A stretch of DNA of 64,000 nt from positions 558,001-622,000 of the forward strand of contig NZ_JAJDOP010000001.1 of the NCBI RefSeq assembly GCF_020595095.1, given 5' to 3'. The position numbers and the translations under genes were made by a program. Below, piece after piece: positions 9,010-16,899 of this stretch. The stretch's first letter is position 1, and every line of letters begins with the position of its first letter. A model generated the notes under the pieces. It worked only from the letters and a program-made list of their open reading frames with translations, ran no database searches and was not told where the DNA came from. This DNA comes from Microvirga rosea (GTDB lineage Bacteria > Pseudomonadota > Alphaproteobacteria > Rhizobiales > Beijerinckiaceae).

Positions 9010-10242
9010 ATGCCGTCCGCTCTACCCCGTTCCTTTTATGCCCTCGCCTGGTCGAATGTGGCGGCGCAATCCGCCGAGCAGATCGCTCTTGCGGCCGCGC
9101 CCCTGATCGCCGTCCTGGCTCTCGGCGCCGGGCCCGGCGAAACAGGGCTTCTGGCGGCCGTGCAGACATTGCCGTTCCTGCTCCTGTCCTTTCCGGCCGG
9201 AATCATGGCCGACCGAATGCCGCGGCGGGTCTTGATGATCGCCGCCGAGGCGTTTCGGGCGCTCGCGCTCCTGGCTCTTCCGGTTCTGGCAATGGCGGGA
9301 CTTTTGACCGTTCCGCTTCTGGCCGCGCTCGGCTTCGCGGCTGCGACCGGAACGGTAGTGTTCAGCGTCGCAGCACCCGCCCTCGTTCCCTCTTTGGTGG
9401 GCCGCGACCGGCTCGCGCAGGCCAACGGTCGGCTGGAACTCGCCCGGAGTGTCGCTTATGCGGCCGGACCGGCCCTTGCGGGGAGCCTCGTGGGCTGGTT
9501 CGGGGCCTCCCAGACCTTCGGCCTTGCGGCGGCGCTGTCCGTACTGGCGGTTTTGTGCCTTGCCCGGGTTCCCGAGCCGCCCTTGAACCGCCCGACGCAG
9601 CCTCACATCTGGCGCGACCTGAAGGAGGGCGCGGCCTTCGCCTGGATGCATCCGCATCTGCGGCCGATCCTGCTCACGGCGGTGGCGTGGAATCTGGCGT
9701 GGTTCGTCCTCCAGGCGGCTTATGTGCCTTACGCGGTCCACGTGCTCGGCCTGACGGCCTCCGGCATCGGCACGTCCATGGCGACCTACGGCGCCGGCAT
9801 GATCGTCGGGGCCGTGCTGGCCCCCCGGTTCGTGAGACGTCTTACCTTCGGGGCCGCCATCGTGGTCGGTCCCGTGGTGTCGGTGGCGGCTGCCTTCACC
9901 ATGGCGGCGACCTTGTGGGTTCCGTCGGGAATGCTGGCGGCTCTGTCATTCTTTCTGTTCGGGGCAGGGCCAATTCTCTGGACGATCAGCCAGACCACCC
10001 TGCGCCAGACGGTGACGCCGGTCGCCATGCTGGGCCGCGTTTCGGCTCTCGTGATAACCGCGACGGCTGGCGCCCGGCCAGTGGGCGCGGCCTTCGGGGC
10101 GATGATCGGGGCGGCCTACGGGCCTCGCACCTGCGTCGCGGTGGCAGCGATCGGCTTCGTGGTCCAGCTCCTGGTCATCCTGTCCTCGCCCGTGTCCCGG
10201 CTGGCGAGCCTGCCGGAAGCGGTCGCGGAACCGGCGGCCTGA
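9010..10242 (+). CDS. MFS exporter (EntS/MFS_3-like)
   Basis: A 410-residue major facilitator with about 12 hydrophobic segments. The cytoplasmic loop motif GIMADRMPRRVLM after the second segment (near residue 64) is the MFS signature A. Overall style (short termini, QTTLRQTVTPVAMLGRVSA in the C-terminal half) resembles the EntS/MFS_3 group of efflux proteins, which export siderophores or drugs. The substrate is unknown. It is a single gene convergent with the GST, whose stop codon begins at the next base, so the two transcripts run into each other. Confidence 0.85.
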   Translation: MPSALPRSFYALAWSNVAAQSAEQIALAAAPLIAVLALGAGPGETGLLAAVQTLPFLLLSFPAGIMADRMPRRVLMIAAEAFRALALLALPVLAMAGLLTVPLLAALGFAAATGTVVFSVAAPALVPSLVGRDRLAQANGRLELARSVAYAAGPALAGSLVGWFGASQTFGLAAALSVLAVLCLARVPEPPLNRPTQPHIWRDLKEGAAFAWMHPHLRPILLTAVAWNLAWFVLQAAYVPYAVHVLGLTASGIGTSMATYGAGMIVGAVLAPRFVRRLTFGAAIVVGPVVSVAAAFTMAATLWVPSGMLAALSFFLFGAGPILWTISQTTLRQTVTPVAMLGRVSALVITATAGARPVGAAFGAMIGAAYGPRTCVAVAAIGFVVQLLVILSSPVSRLASLPEAVAEPAA

Positions 10243-10866
10243 TCAGGGACCGCCGTCGCGCCCAAAAAGACGAAAGCCTTCCCGCTCGCACAGAAGGTCG
10301 TAATAGCGCTCGACGGACGGAAGGGAGGGGCGGTCCAGCGGAATGCTCTTCCAGCGATGGGCCGACAGGCCGATCACGATGTCGGCACAGGTGAAGTGCG
10401 GCCCGGCGATGTACGCTTTCGTTCGGGCGAGTTCCCGGTCGAGAACCTCGACCATGCCGCAGAACTGCTTCCACGACGCGGCGATCTGCGCCTCGTCCTG
10501 GAACTGAGGATTCTTGCGAATGGTCGCCTGGAAGACGGTGCGCCAGGAATTGTTGAAGTCCGAGACCTGCCAGTCCATCCATTTCTCGATCTGCGCCCGT
10601 TCCGCCGGCCCGGTGGGAAGCAGATCGTCACGGCCCTCGCGGGCCGCCAGATAGCGAACGATGCTGTTCGATTCCCAGAAGGTCTGCCCTCCATCCTCCA
10701 GCACCGGGATCATGCCGACGGGGTTGAGCGTCCGGAATTCCGGATCGGTCACGGGGCGCGTGCCGCCGCCCCAATCGATCCGCTCGAACGGGAGACCGAG
10801 CTCCGCGCAGGTCCAGAGCACCTTCCGGACATTGATCGAACCCTTGTAGCCATGAATCGTCAGCAT
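10243..10866 (-). CDS. glutathione S-transferase family protein
   Basis: A 207-residue GST with an N-terminal thioredoxin fold (1-80) and an all-helical C-terminal domain. GYKGSINVRKVLW carries the likely glutathione-activating Ser/Asn region. NPVGMIPVL holds the cis-proline and ESNSIVRYLA the gamma-glutamyl binding motif near residue 65. The length is normal. Its partner substrate cannot be assigned. It is separated from typA by a terminator, so it has its own leftward promoter in the region 10867-10911 or is read through from typA. Confidence 0.9.
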   Translation of the reverse strand: MLTIHGYKGSINVRKVLWTCAELGLPFERIDWGGGTRPVTDPEFRTLNPVGMIPVLEDGGQTFWESNSIVRYLAAREGRDDLLPTGPAERAQIEKWMDWQVSDFNNSWRTVFQATIRKNPQFQDEAQIAASWKQFCGMVEVLDRELARTKAYIAGPHFTCADIVIGLSAHRWKSIPLDRPSLPSVERYYDLLCEREGFRLFGRDGGP

Positions 10867-10911
10867 CGCGCCCCCGCTTTCCGTTTGGCCTTGTGAGGAT
10901 GGCCTGTCATG

Positions 10912-10941
10912 AAAAAGGCCGCTGCGGAGAGCGGCCTTTTT
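10912..10941 (-). terminator. terminator after typA (bidirectional shape)
   Basis: AAAAAGGCCGCT (from 10912) pairs with AGCGGCCTTTTT (to 10941) around a short loop. The 12-bp stem has A/T runs at both ends, so it can act in either direction. It lies just downstream of the typA stop on the minus strand. Confidence 0.9.
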
Positions 10942-10960
10942 CGTTTCATGCGACTGTCGC

Positions 10961-12787
10961 TCAGGCGCTCAGCGCTTCCTTCGAGCGCTCGGCCCGCTTG
11001 CGGTCGTTCGGATCGAGGATCGCCTTGCGGATGCGAATCGACTTCGGCGTCACTTCCACGAGCTCGTCGTCCTGGATCCAGGCCAGGGACTTTTCGAGGG
11101 TCATGCGGATCGGCGGCGTCAGGCGCACCGCCTCGTCCTTGGAGGTGGTGCGGATGTTGGTGAGCTTCTTGCCCTTCAGCACGTTGACCTCGAGGTCGTT
11201 CTCGCGGTTGTGCTCGCCCACGATCATGCCCTGATACACCTTCCAACCGGGCTCGATCATCATCGGGCCGCGATCTTCCAGGTTCCACAGGGCGTAGGCC
11301 ACGGCCTCGCCGGAATCGTTGGAGATCAGCACGCCGTTGCGGCGGCCTGCGATCTCGCCGCGATACGGCTCATAGGCGTGGAACAGGCGGTTCATGATCG
11401 CGGTGCCGCGGGTGTCGGTCATCAGCTCGCCCTGGTAGCCGATCAGGCCACGGGTGGGAGCGTAGAACACCAGGCGCTGGCGGTTGCCGCCGGAGGGACG
11501 CATCTCGACCATTTCGGCCTTGCGCTCCGACATCTTCTGCACGACGACGCCGGAATGCTCCTCGTCCACGTCGATGACCACTTCCTCGATAGGCTCGAGG
11601 AGGTTGCCGGCCTCGTCCTTCTCGAACACCACGCGGGGGCGCGACACGGCGATCTCGAAGCCTTCGCGGCGCATGGTCTCGATCAGGATGGCGAGCTGCA
11701 ATTCGCCGCGGCCCGACACGTAGAAGGAATCCTTGTCGGCGGCTTCCTCGATCTTCAGCGTCACGTTGCCTTCCGCTTCCTTGAACAGGCGGTCGCGGAT
11801 CATGCGGCTCGTGACCTTGTCGCCTTCGGTGCCCGCGAGGGGCGAATCGTTGACGATGAACGACATGGTGACGGTCGGCGGATCGATGGGCTGGGCCTGG
11901 ATCGGAATGTCGTTCTCGGGCGCGCAGAAGGTGTCGGCCACCGAGCCCTTCACGAGACCCGCGATGGACACGATGTCGCCGGCCTCGCCCATCTCGATGG
12001 GCTGGCGCTCCAGGCCGCGGAAGGCCAGGATCTTGGAGACGCGTCCGGTCTCGACCACCTTACCTTCGCGGTCCAGCACCTTGATCGACTGGTTCGGCTT
12101 CACGGTGCCGGAGCTGATGCGGCCCGTGACGATGCGGCCCAGGAAGGGGTTGGCCTCGAGCAGGGTTCCGAGCATGCGGAACGGACCTTCCTCGGTCTTG
12201 GCCGGGGGCACGTGCTCGAGCACGAGGTCGAACAGGGGCGCAAGGCCCTGGTCGCTCGGGCCGTCCGGGGCATTCGCCATCCAGCCGTTGCGGCCCGACC
12301 CGTAGAGGATCGGGAAGTCGAGCTGCTCGTCGGTGGCGTCGAGCGCCGCGAAAAGGTCGAACACCTCGTTGACCACTTCGACGTGGCGGGCGTCGGGACG
12401 GTCGATCTTGTTGATCGCCACGATGGGCTTGAGGCCGATCTTGAGCGCCTTGGACACCACGAACTTGGTCTGCGGCATCGGGCCTTCGGCTGCGTCGACC
12501 AGCACGATCGCGCCATCCACCATGCTCAGGATGCGCTCCACCTCGCCGCCGAAATCGGCGTGGCCAGGGGTGTCGACGATGTTGATCCGGGTATCCTTCC
12601 AGACCACCGAGGTAGCCTTGGCCAGAATGGTGATGCCGCGCTCCTTCTCGAGATCGTTCGAATCCATCGCGCGTTCTTCCACACGCTGGTTCTCACGGAA
12701 GCTACCCGACTGCTGGAGAAGCTTGTCGACGAGAGTGGTTTTGCCATGGTCGACGTGGGCGATAATGGCGATGTTGCGCAGTTTCAT
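10961..12787 (-). CDS. typA: ribosome-associated GTPase TypA/BipA
   Basis: A 608-residue translational GTPase, EF-G-like, that binds the 70S ribosome and aids growth under cold and other stress by assisting 50S assembly. G1 is AHVDHGKTT (residues 10-18), G3 is [12 protein letters not shown] and G4 is NKIDRP. The BipA-specific region [20 protein letters not shown] follows near residue 370, and the C-terminal domain ends near [13 protein letters not shown]. Length is normal. Transcription is leftward. The promoter should lie in 12788-12950, before the tandem palindromic repeats. Confidence 0.96.
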   Translation of the reverse strand: MKLRNIAIIAHVDHGKTTLVDKLLQQSGSFRENQRVEERAMDSNDLEKERGITILAKATSVVWKDTRINIVDTPGHADFGGEVERILSMVDGAIVLVDAAEGPMPQTKFVVSKALKIGLKPIVAINKIDRPDARHVEVVNEVFDLFAALDATDEQLDFPILYGSGRNGWMANAPDGPSDQGLAPLFDLVLEHVPPAKTEEGPFRMLGTLLEANPFLGRIVTGRISSGTVKPNQSIKVLDREGKVVETGRVSKILAFRGLERQPIEMGEAGDIVSIAGLVKGSVADTFCAPENDIPIQAQPIDPPTVTMSFIVNDSPLAGTEGDKVTSRMIRDRLFKEAEGNVTLKIEEAADKDSFYVSGRGELQLAILIETMRREGFEIAVSRPRVVFEKDEAGNLLEPIEEVVIDVDEEHSGVVVQKMSERKAEMVEMRPSGGNRQRLVFYAPTRGLIGYQGELMTDTRGTAIMNRLFHAYEPYRGEIAGRRNGVLISNDSGEAVAYALWNLEDRGPMMIEPGWKVYQGMIVGEHNRENDLEVNVLKGKKLTNIRTTSKDEAVRLTPPIRMTLEKSLAWIQDDELVEVTPKSIRIRKAILDPNDRKRAERSKEALSA

Positions 12788-12956
12788 AAGGGTAGTCTTT
12801 CAAAGCAAAGCAGCCCGGCTCGCGGCAAACTTGGCCGCGCCCCTGGCTCGAACCGGGCGAAAAGTGATGAGGATGCAATATAGTGATGAGAGAGCGGCCG
12901 CAATAGGGCAGACCGGAATATTGGTGGCGTGGCTATGGTTTGCGGGCCGCTCAGGC

Positions 12957-13093
12957 GTCATTCCGGGGCGCTGGAGGCGAGCCCGGAACCCATAAACGCT
13001 GACGTTGGAAGTAAGTACGCGGCTGCCGGTGCGCCTTATCCTGAACGGTCGTGGTTATGGGTTCCGGGCTCCGCTTCGCGGCCCCGGAATGAC
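12957..13093. repeat. palindromic dispersed repeat, copy 1 (tandem array)
   Basis: It starts GTCATTCCGGGGCG and ends GCCCCGGAATGAC. Each end is itself a hairpin (TTCCGGG with CCCGGAA), and the inner edges carry GGAACCCATA and TATGGGTTCC. The whole 137-bp unit is therefore symmetric, like two inverted REP units around a linker of about 60 bp. It is the first of three head-to-tail copies. Confidence 0.9.
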
Positions 13094-13105
13094 AAAGCGC
13101 CACCC

Positions 13106-13250
13106 GTCATTCCGGGACGGCCCAGAGGGCCGGGCCCGGAACCCATAACCGCTGAGGTTGACGAAGGGGTGTGCGGCGGCCGTTGTGTCTTTTCCTAAGC
13201 GGTTAGCGTGTATGGGTTCCGGGCTCTCGCGATGCTCGCCCCGGAATGAC
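13106..13250. repeat. palindromic dispersed repeat, copy 2 (tandem array)
   Basis: 145 bp with the same outer ends (GTCATTCCGGG and CCCCGGAATGAC) as copy 1, starting 12 bases after it. The central linker carries GTTGTGTCTTTTCC, nearly matching GTTGCGTCTTTTCC in copy 4 at 39.8 kb, so the linker is conserved as well as the arms. Confidence 0.9.
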
Positions 13251-13261
13251 GGAGCGTTACC

Positions 13262-13391
13262 GTCATTCCGGATTGCCGCCAGGCAGGTCCGGAACCCATA
13301 ACCGCTGACAATGGCGGACGAACCGCAACGGCCACGATTGCTCGTCCCGAATGGTTGCGGCTATGGGTCCCGGGTCCAAGCTTGGCGGCTC
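13262..13391. repeat. palindromic dispersed repeat, copy 3, right arm degenerate
   Basis: It begins GTCATTCCGG 11 bases after copy 2, and the inner GGAACCCATAACCGCTGA is intact. The right side keeps GGCTATGGGTCCCGGG but lacks the terminal GGAATGAC. The decayed end abuts the 3' end of the arr gene. Confidence 0.8.
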
Positions 13392-13406
13392 CGTTCCTCA
13401 CGGCGA

Positions 13407-13820
13407 TCAGTCGATGGCCTCGATGCCTTGTTCCTTCAGGCGTTCGAGATTGTCCTTCATCTGCTTCAGCCGCTCGGGCGAATGGCCTTCCCAGTCCGTG
13501 ACCTCGCCGATGATCCGGAGCGGCTCGCGGGAGCGGTAGGATTGTGTCGGATTGCCCGGGAATTTCTGGTCGGTCAGATTGGGGTCGTCGACGATCGGCC
13601 CGGTCGGCTCGACGATGTAGATCCTCTCCGGCTCGTCCCCGGCCGCCAGTTCGGCGCCCCAGATCGCTGCGTCCAGCGTGCCGGTGAGATAAACCCAGGA
13701 CGCCTTTTTCCGTGCCCCGTAATTGGACCTGTAGCCTGCCGCGATCAGGTCTCCCGGCTTCAGGTCGGCCCGCGTGCCATGGTAAAACCGCCGCGGGATC
13801 GTTCTCTCGTTGGATGGCAT
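13407..13820 (-). CDS. arr: rifampin ADP-ribosyltransferase (Arr family)
   Basis: A 137-residue protein matching Arr enzymes, which use NAD+ to ADP-ribosylate the C23 hydroxyl of rifamycins. Family landmarks run in order: FYHGTRADL (conserved His, residue 14), WVYLTGTLDAAIWGAELAAG (conserved Tyr), IYIVEPTGPIVDDPNLTDQKFPGNPTQSYRS (conserved Asp and the diagnostic PGNPTQSYR) and DWEGHSPE. Length matches known Arr proteins. It is a lone leftward gene beside the tandem repeat array, which suits lateral acquisition. Whether it confers resistance in this host depends on expression, which is unknown. Confidence 0.93.
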   Translation of the reverse strand: MPSNERTIPRRFYHGTRADLKPGDLIAAGYRSNYGARKKASWVYLTGTLDAAIWGAELAAGDEPERIYIVEPTGPIVDDPNLTDQKFPGNPTQSYRSREPLRIIGEVTDWEGHSPERLKQMKDNLERLKEQGIEAID

Positions 13821-14162
13821 GAGTTTGCTGCTCCCTCTCGTGCTGCGAATCGAGGGCAGCGTTCATAGGACAGGACCCCGGGCTTGCCGCAATCCCCGGG
13901 ATCCGGTAGACAATCATGGTGGCCGACGCTGATGCCCTTCGCGCAACTCTCGAAGCGGACGGAACGGAACACCGGCCTCAGCGACGCATCCAACTCCTGA
14001 CATATCATTCCTGCGGGCAGGAATCCGCGAAAGTCAGCGGCTGAAAGCCACTGCCCTCTTCCCGAACATCGTTGTGGTGATGGGTCCCGCCTGGGCAGAT
14101 GACGGTGGGGAGCGGGCGCTCGACCCATTGACCCCAGGCTAGCTTTGCGTGTTACCTCGTCA
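13821..14162. other. intergenic region without a supported gene
   Basis: No convincing coding sequence was found on either strand. One perfect palindrome stands out: ATTCCTGC (14007-14014) and GCAGGAAT (14017-14024), separated by two bases. The arr promoter must lie at the left edge. A minus-strand open frame crossing the region has no good ribosome site or family features. Confidence 0.6.
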
Positions 14163-14347
14163 CCGAATCCGGGCGCACCCGGTTTCGGGGTGTGAGAACC
14201 TCACCAAGGCGGTCGGCATCGACCGCAACGATGCCTCCCTTGCCTTATGGCCGGGAGGTGTTGGCGCATGTCCAAGGCGCAAGCCTAAAGGCCAGCGCAG
14301 CCGTCCTTGGCGGTTTCTCAACTCCCGGCCACCAGCGGCGCTGGTGG
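14163..14347 (+). ncRNA. candidate structured RNA or leader of unknown family
   Basis: An unusually dense set of stems. (a) CCGAATCCGGG (14163-14173) with CCCGGTTTCGG (14178-14188), one mismatch. (b) GTGAG (14192-14196) with CTCAC (14200-14204). (c) GGTCG (14211-14215) with CGACC (14220-14224). (d) A long closing stem TGGCCGGGAG (14248-14257) with CTCCCGGCCA (14322-14331). It encloses CCAAGG (14272-14277) with CCTTGG (14305-14310), then GCGC with GCGC (14277-14280, 14295-14298), sharing base 14277 as an alternative, and GCC-TAAA-GGC (14283-14292). (e) CCACCAGC (14329-14336) with GCTGGTGG (14340-14347), which shares bases with stem d, so d and e compete. A small ORF with its own Shine-Dalgarno begins at 14373. 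Strand is inferred from that ORF. I cannot name the family. Confidence 0.4.
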
Positions 14348-14372
14348 TCGCTTCACCTTGGGGGAGTTGCCG

Positions 14373-14648
14373 ATGGAGCCGCCGTACAGCGTCTGGGCCG
14401 ATCTCTTGAACAAGTTTCACACCGCTCCGACGGCGATCCAGGCGCTCTGGCTTGTGGTCGGGTGGCTCACGGTGCGGCATGTGGCGTCCGTGATCGGCCA
14501 TGTGCTTCTGGAGGTCGTGCGGGTGATCGATCGGCGCGGCGAACGGCGTCGGGCGATATCGGCGCCCTCAGGACCGGAACAGGCGCTTATAAAGCGCGGC
14601 GACGTCCGCGCCCTGGCTCAGGCGGATCCGGCCCGCCTGCCGCCTTGA
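14373..14648 (+). CDS. small single-span membrane protein, function unknown
   Basis: A 91-residue protein. The N-terminal SVWADLLNKFHTAP is followed by one hydrophobic segment at about residues 20-48 (IQALWLVVGWLTVRHVASVIGHVLL), then a basic, disordered tail. ATG 14373 is preferred because TTGGGGGAG stands 8 bases upstream. The frame is open from 14307, but that upstream part overlaps the hairpin region. Similar short proteins with an N-terminal KFH-tail-anchor look occur in Hyphomicrobiales as hypothetical proteins. It is directly downstream of the candidate structured leader and convergent with a histidine kinase. Confidence 0.55.
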   Translation: MEPPYSVWADLLNKFHTAPTAIQALWLVVGWLTVRHVASVIGHVLLEVVRVIDRRGERRRAISAPSGPEQALIKRGDVRALAQADPARLPP

Positions 14649-14684
14649 TCGGGGTGGGCATCCGCCGCACACCTCAGGCCGGCC

Positions 14685-16754
14685 TCAGGCGACCTGCCGC
14701 TCGGCCACTCCCAGCGGAATCGTCATCGTGCAGCGCACGCCCTCGCGGGCGAACCGGAGGTCGAGCTGCCCGGCAAGCTCGCCCGTGATGGTCTGGCGCA
14801 GGAGCCGTGAGCCGAAGCCCGGGGTCGGCTGCCTTTCGATGGGCGGCCCGCCCACTTCGCTCCAGGCGATGGTGAGAACTCCGCCGTCGTCCGACCAGCG
14901 AACCTCCACCTCTCCCGATGCGGTCGAGAGAGCCCCGTATTTGGCGGCATTCGTGGCAAGCTCGTGGAACGCCATGCCCAGGACGACGGCGGTTTTCGAA
15001 TCGAGCTGGATGTCCGGGCCGCCCATGCGCACCCGCGGCGCGGCCGTCATGTAGGGCGCCAGTTCCGTTCCCAGAATCGTCGCTAGGGAGGCTCCCTCCC
15101 AGTGGGTTTCGTTGAGCAGGTTATGGGTGCGCGACAGGGCCAGAAGGCGCTCCTGGAACCGTTCCTGCGCCACTTCCGGCGGCATGCCCGAGCGGCTCGA
15201 CCGCCAGGCCAGGGACTGCACCGTCGCGAGGGTATTCTTCACCCGGTGGTTCAGCTCGTCGATGAGGAGCCTCTGGCGTCGGTCGGCCTTCCGGCGCTCC
15301 GTGATGTCCTCGACCACGCGCACCGCATAAAGGAAGCGTCCCGACGGATCCAGGAGGGCCGTGCTGGTGACGCGGGCCCAGCCGCTGCCGCCGTCCTTGC
15401 GCCTGAATTTGCTTTCCGTGGTGTAGGTATCCAGTTCCCCCGCGACCTGCCGGGCGAAGAGGCTGAGATCGTCGTCCCGGCTGGCCGCGTCGGTGACATG
15501 GGCGAAATGCCGTCCGATCAGCTCCTCCCGGGAATGGCCGGTGAGCTGGCATCGCGCCCCGTTGACGGAAATGAACCGGCCGTCCCGGTCCACCTCGGCG
15601 ATGCCCACCGCCGCGTTCTCGTGGGTGGCGCGAAGGCGCGCTTCGCTTGCCCGCAGATCCGCTTCCCGCTCCTGCAGCTCCCTCGACGCCGCCGCGAGCG
15701 CCGCGCCGACCCGGTCGACCTCCGCCAATCCGCTCGCCGTCACGGTGAGCGGCTCGCCGCGCCCGAGGTCCTGCGCCAGCGTGACGAGCCTTTCCACCGG
15801 CTTGGCGATGCCGCGCCCGACCTGCCACGCCATGGCGGCGCCGCCGGCCAGCAACAAGCCTCCGGCCGCCGCGAGATACAGGGCGGACCGCCATGCGGCT
15901 CCGGCGATCTCCGAGCGCGGCACGGCTACGATGGTCGACCACCCGGCGCCCGACGAACGCGACAGGGCGAGCAGGGTTGGAATTCCCTCGAGCGAGATGC
16001 TCTCGGCGACCTGCTGTTTGACCTCGGATTTCGCCCGCTGCACGTTTTCCGGGGTCGCGGGTTTGCCGACGAAACGGGCCGCGTCGCGGTTGCGCGCCAC
16101 CACGGTCCCGTCGCGGTCCATGATCGTTCCGATCCAGGTGGGAGGAAACGCCTGGTCCGCAAGAATGCGGCTCACCGTTTCGGCCAGCATGATGATCGAT
16201 ACGTAAAGGTTCGAGCCGTCGTGGGCCGTGACGATGGTGTCGATGCCGACAGCCGGTTTCTGCGCCGCGACGCCCGTGAACAGGTTGCTGACCCTGATCG
16301 CCCCCACGGACAGCCCCTGCCGGTGGGCCTTGTCTTCCACAACCGGCAGAGGGGAGCCGGGCGGGAGCAGGGTGTTGACGACCTGCCTGTCTTCCTCGGC
16401 CACGACGATCCAGGTGCCGGGCAGGCGGATGGCGGCCCGCGCCCGGGTGTCGAACGTCGCATAATCCTTGTCGATGAGCTGAGGCGACGTGGACAGGGCC
16501 CAGAGCAGCGCCTCGGCCTGTCCGAACTGGCGGTCGACCACGAGGGACAGCGCGCGGGCCGTTTCCTGAAGATGCTTCTCGACTTCCTTTCGGTCGTGAC
16601 GATAGCCCGCGTAGACGGACAGTCCTGCCGCCGCGAGAGCGGGGATCAGAAGAACGAGGGTGAGAAGCACCAGACGCGAGCGCAGGGAGGGAAGATACCG
16701 GCCGACGGCCTTCCATGGTTCGCTCCATCGTGACGCCGATACACTCTCACTCAC
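14685..16754 (-). CDS. HWE-family sensor histidine kinase with extracytoplasmic sensor and PAS domain
   Basis: A 689-residue inner-membrane sensor kinase. A first membrane segment at about 28-50 leads to a roughly 230-residue periplasmic region of Cache type. A second segment follows at about 289-308, then a HAMP linker (GRGIAKPVERL onward), a PAS domain (about 375-490) and the kinase. The phosphoacceptor is His503 in ELNHRVKNTLATVQSLAW, and the WSE in IAWSEVGGPP with an NAAKYG N-box marks the HWE class. There is no receiver domain. GTG 16754 is chosen because AGGGGAG precedes it; an in-frame TTG at 16811 would add 19 residues. It follows the hybrid kinase on the same strand by 145 bases. Confidence 0.9.
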   Translation of the reverse strand: MSESVSASRWSEPWKAVGRYLPSLRSRLVLLTLVLLIPALAAAGLSVYAGYRHDRKEVEKHLQETARALSLVVDRQFGQAEALLWALSTSPQLIDKDYATFDTRARAAIRLPGTWIVVAEEDRQVVNTLLPPGSPLPVVEDKAHRQGLSVGAIRVSNLFTGVAAQKPAVGIDTIVTAHDGSNLYVSIIMLAETVSRILADQAFPPTWIGTIMDRDGTVVARNRDAARFVGKPATPENVQRAKSEVKQQVAESISLEGIPTLLALSRSSGAGWSTIVAVPRSEIAGAAWRSALYLAAAGGLLLAGGAAMAWQVGRGIAKPVERLVTLAQDLGRGEPLTVTASGLAEVDRVGAALAAASRELQEREADLRASEARLRATHENAAVGIAEVDRDGRFISVNGARCQLTGHSREELIGRHFAHVTDAASRDDDLSLFARQVAGELDTYTTESKFRRKDGGSGWARVTSTALLDPSGRFLYAVRVVEDITERRKADRRQRLLIDELNHRVKNTLATVQSLAWRSSRSGMPPEVAQERFQERLLALSRTHNLLNETHWEGASLATILGTELAPYMTAAPRVRMGGPDIQLDSKTAVVLGMAFHELATNAAKYGALSTASGEVEVRWSDDGGVLTIAWSEVGGPPIERQPTPGFGSRLLRQTITGELAGQLDLRFAREGVRCTMTIPLGVAERQVA

Positions 16755-16899
16755 GGATGATTGCTCCCCTGCCGAACGTCGTCGCCTGACGTAGATGGCG
16801 CAGCCGGCCAATCTTCACAACGGTGCACGGCAAGACTTGGGCGAAGGTTGCATTCCGGACGCTCCCCGGGGGCCGGTCGCGGCTCTTTCCGATAAGCCG

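Noticed and set aside
12893-13198. Plus-strand ORFs across the repeat array (about 12929-13198)
   Set aside because: They translate the palindromic repeats (repeated PGSA-type words) and lack a ribosome site.
13760-14128. Minus-strand open frame of 122 codons overlapping arr
   Set aside because: Cys/Arg/Pro-rich out-of-frame composition, overlaps arr by 61 bases, no ribosome site, no domain features.
14249-14334. Possible tRNA: 7-bp acceptor-like stem GGCCGGG/CCCGGCC, discriminator A and encoded CCA
   Set aside because: No canonical T-arm (GG-TTC-ANNCC spacing fails by two bases), D-arm too small, and no anticodon arm; the interior forms a nested stem instead.
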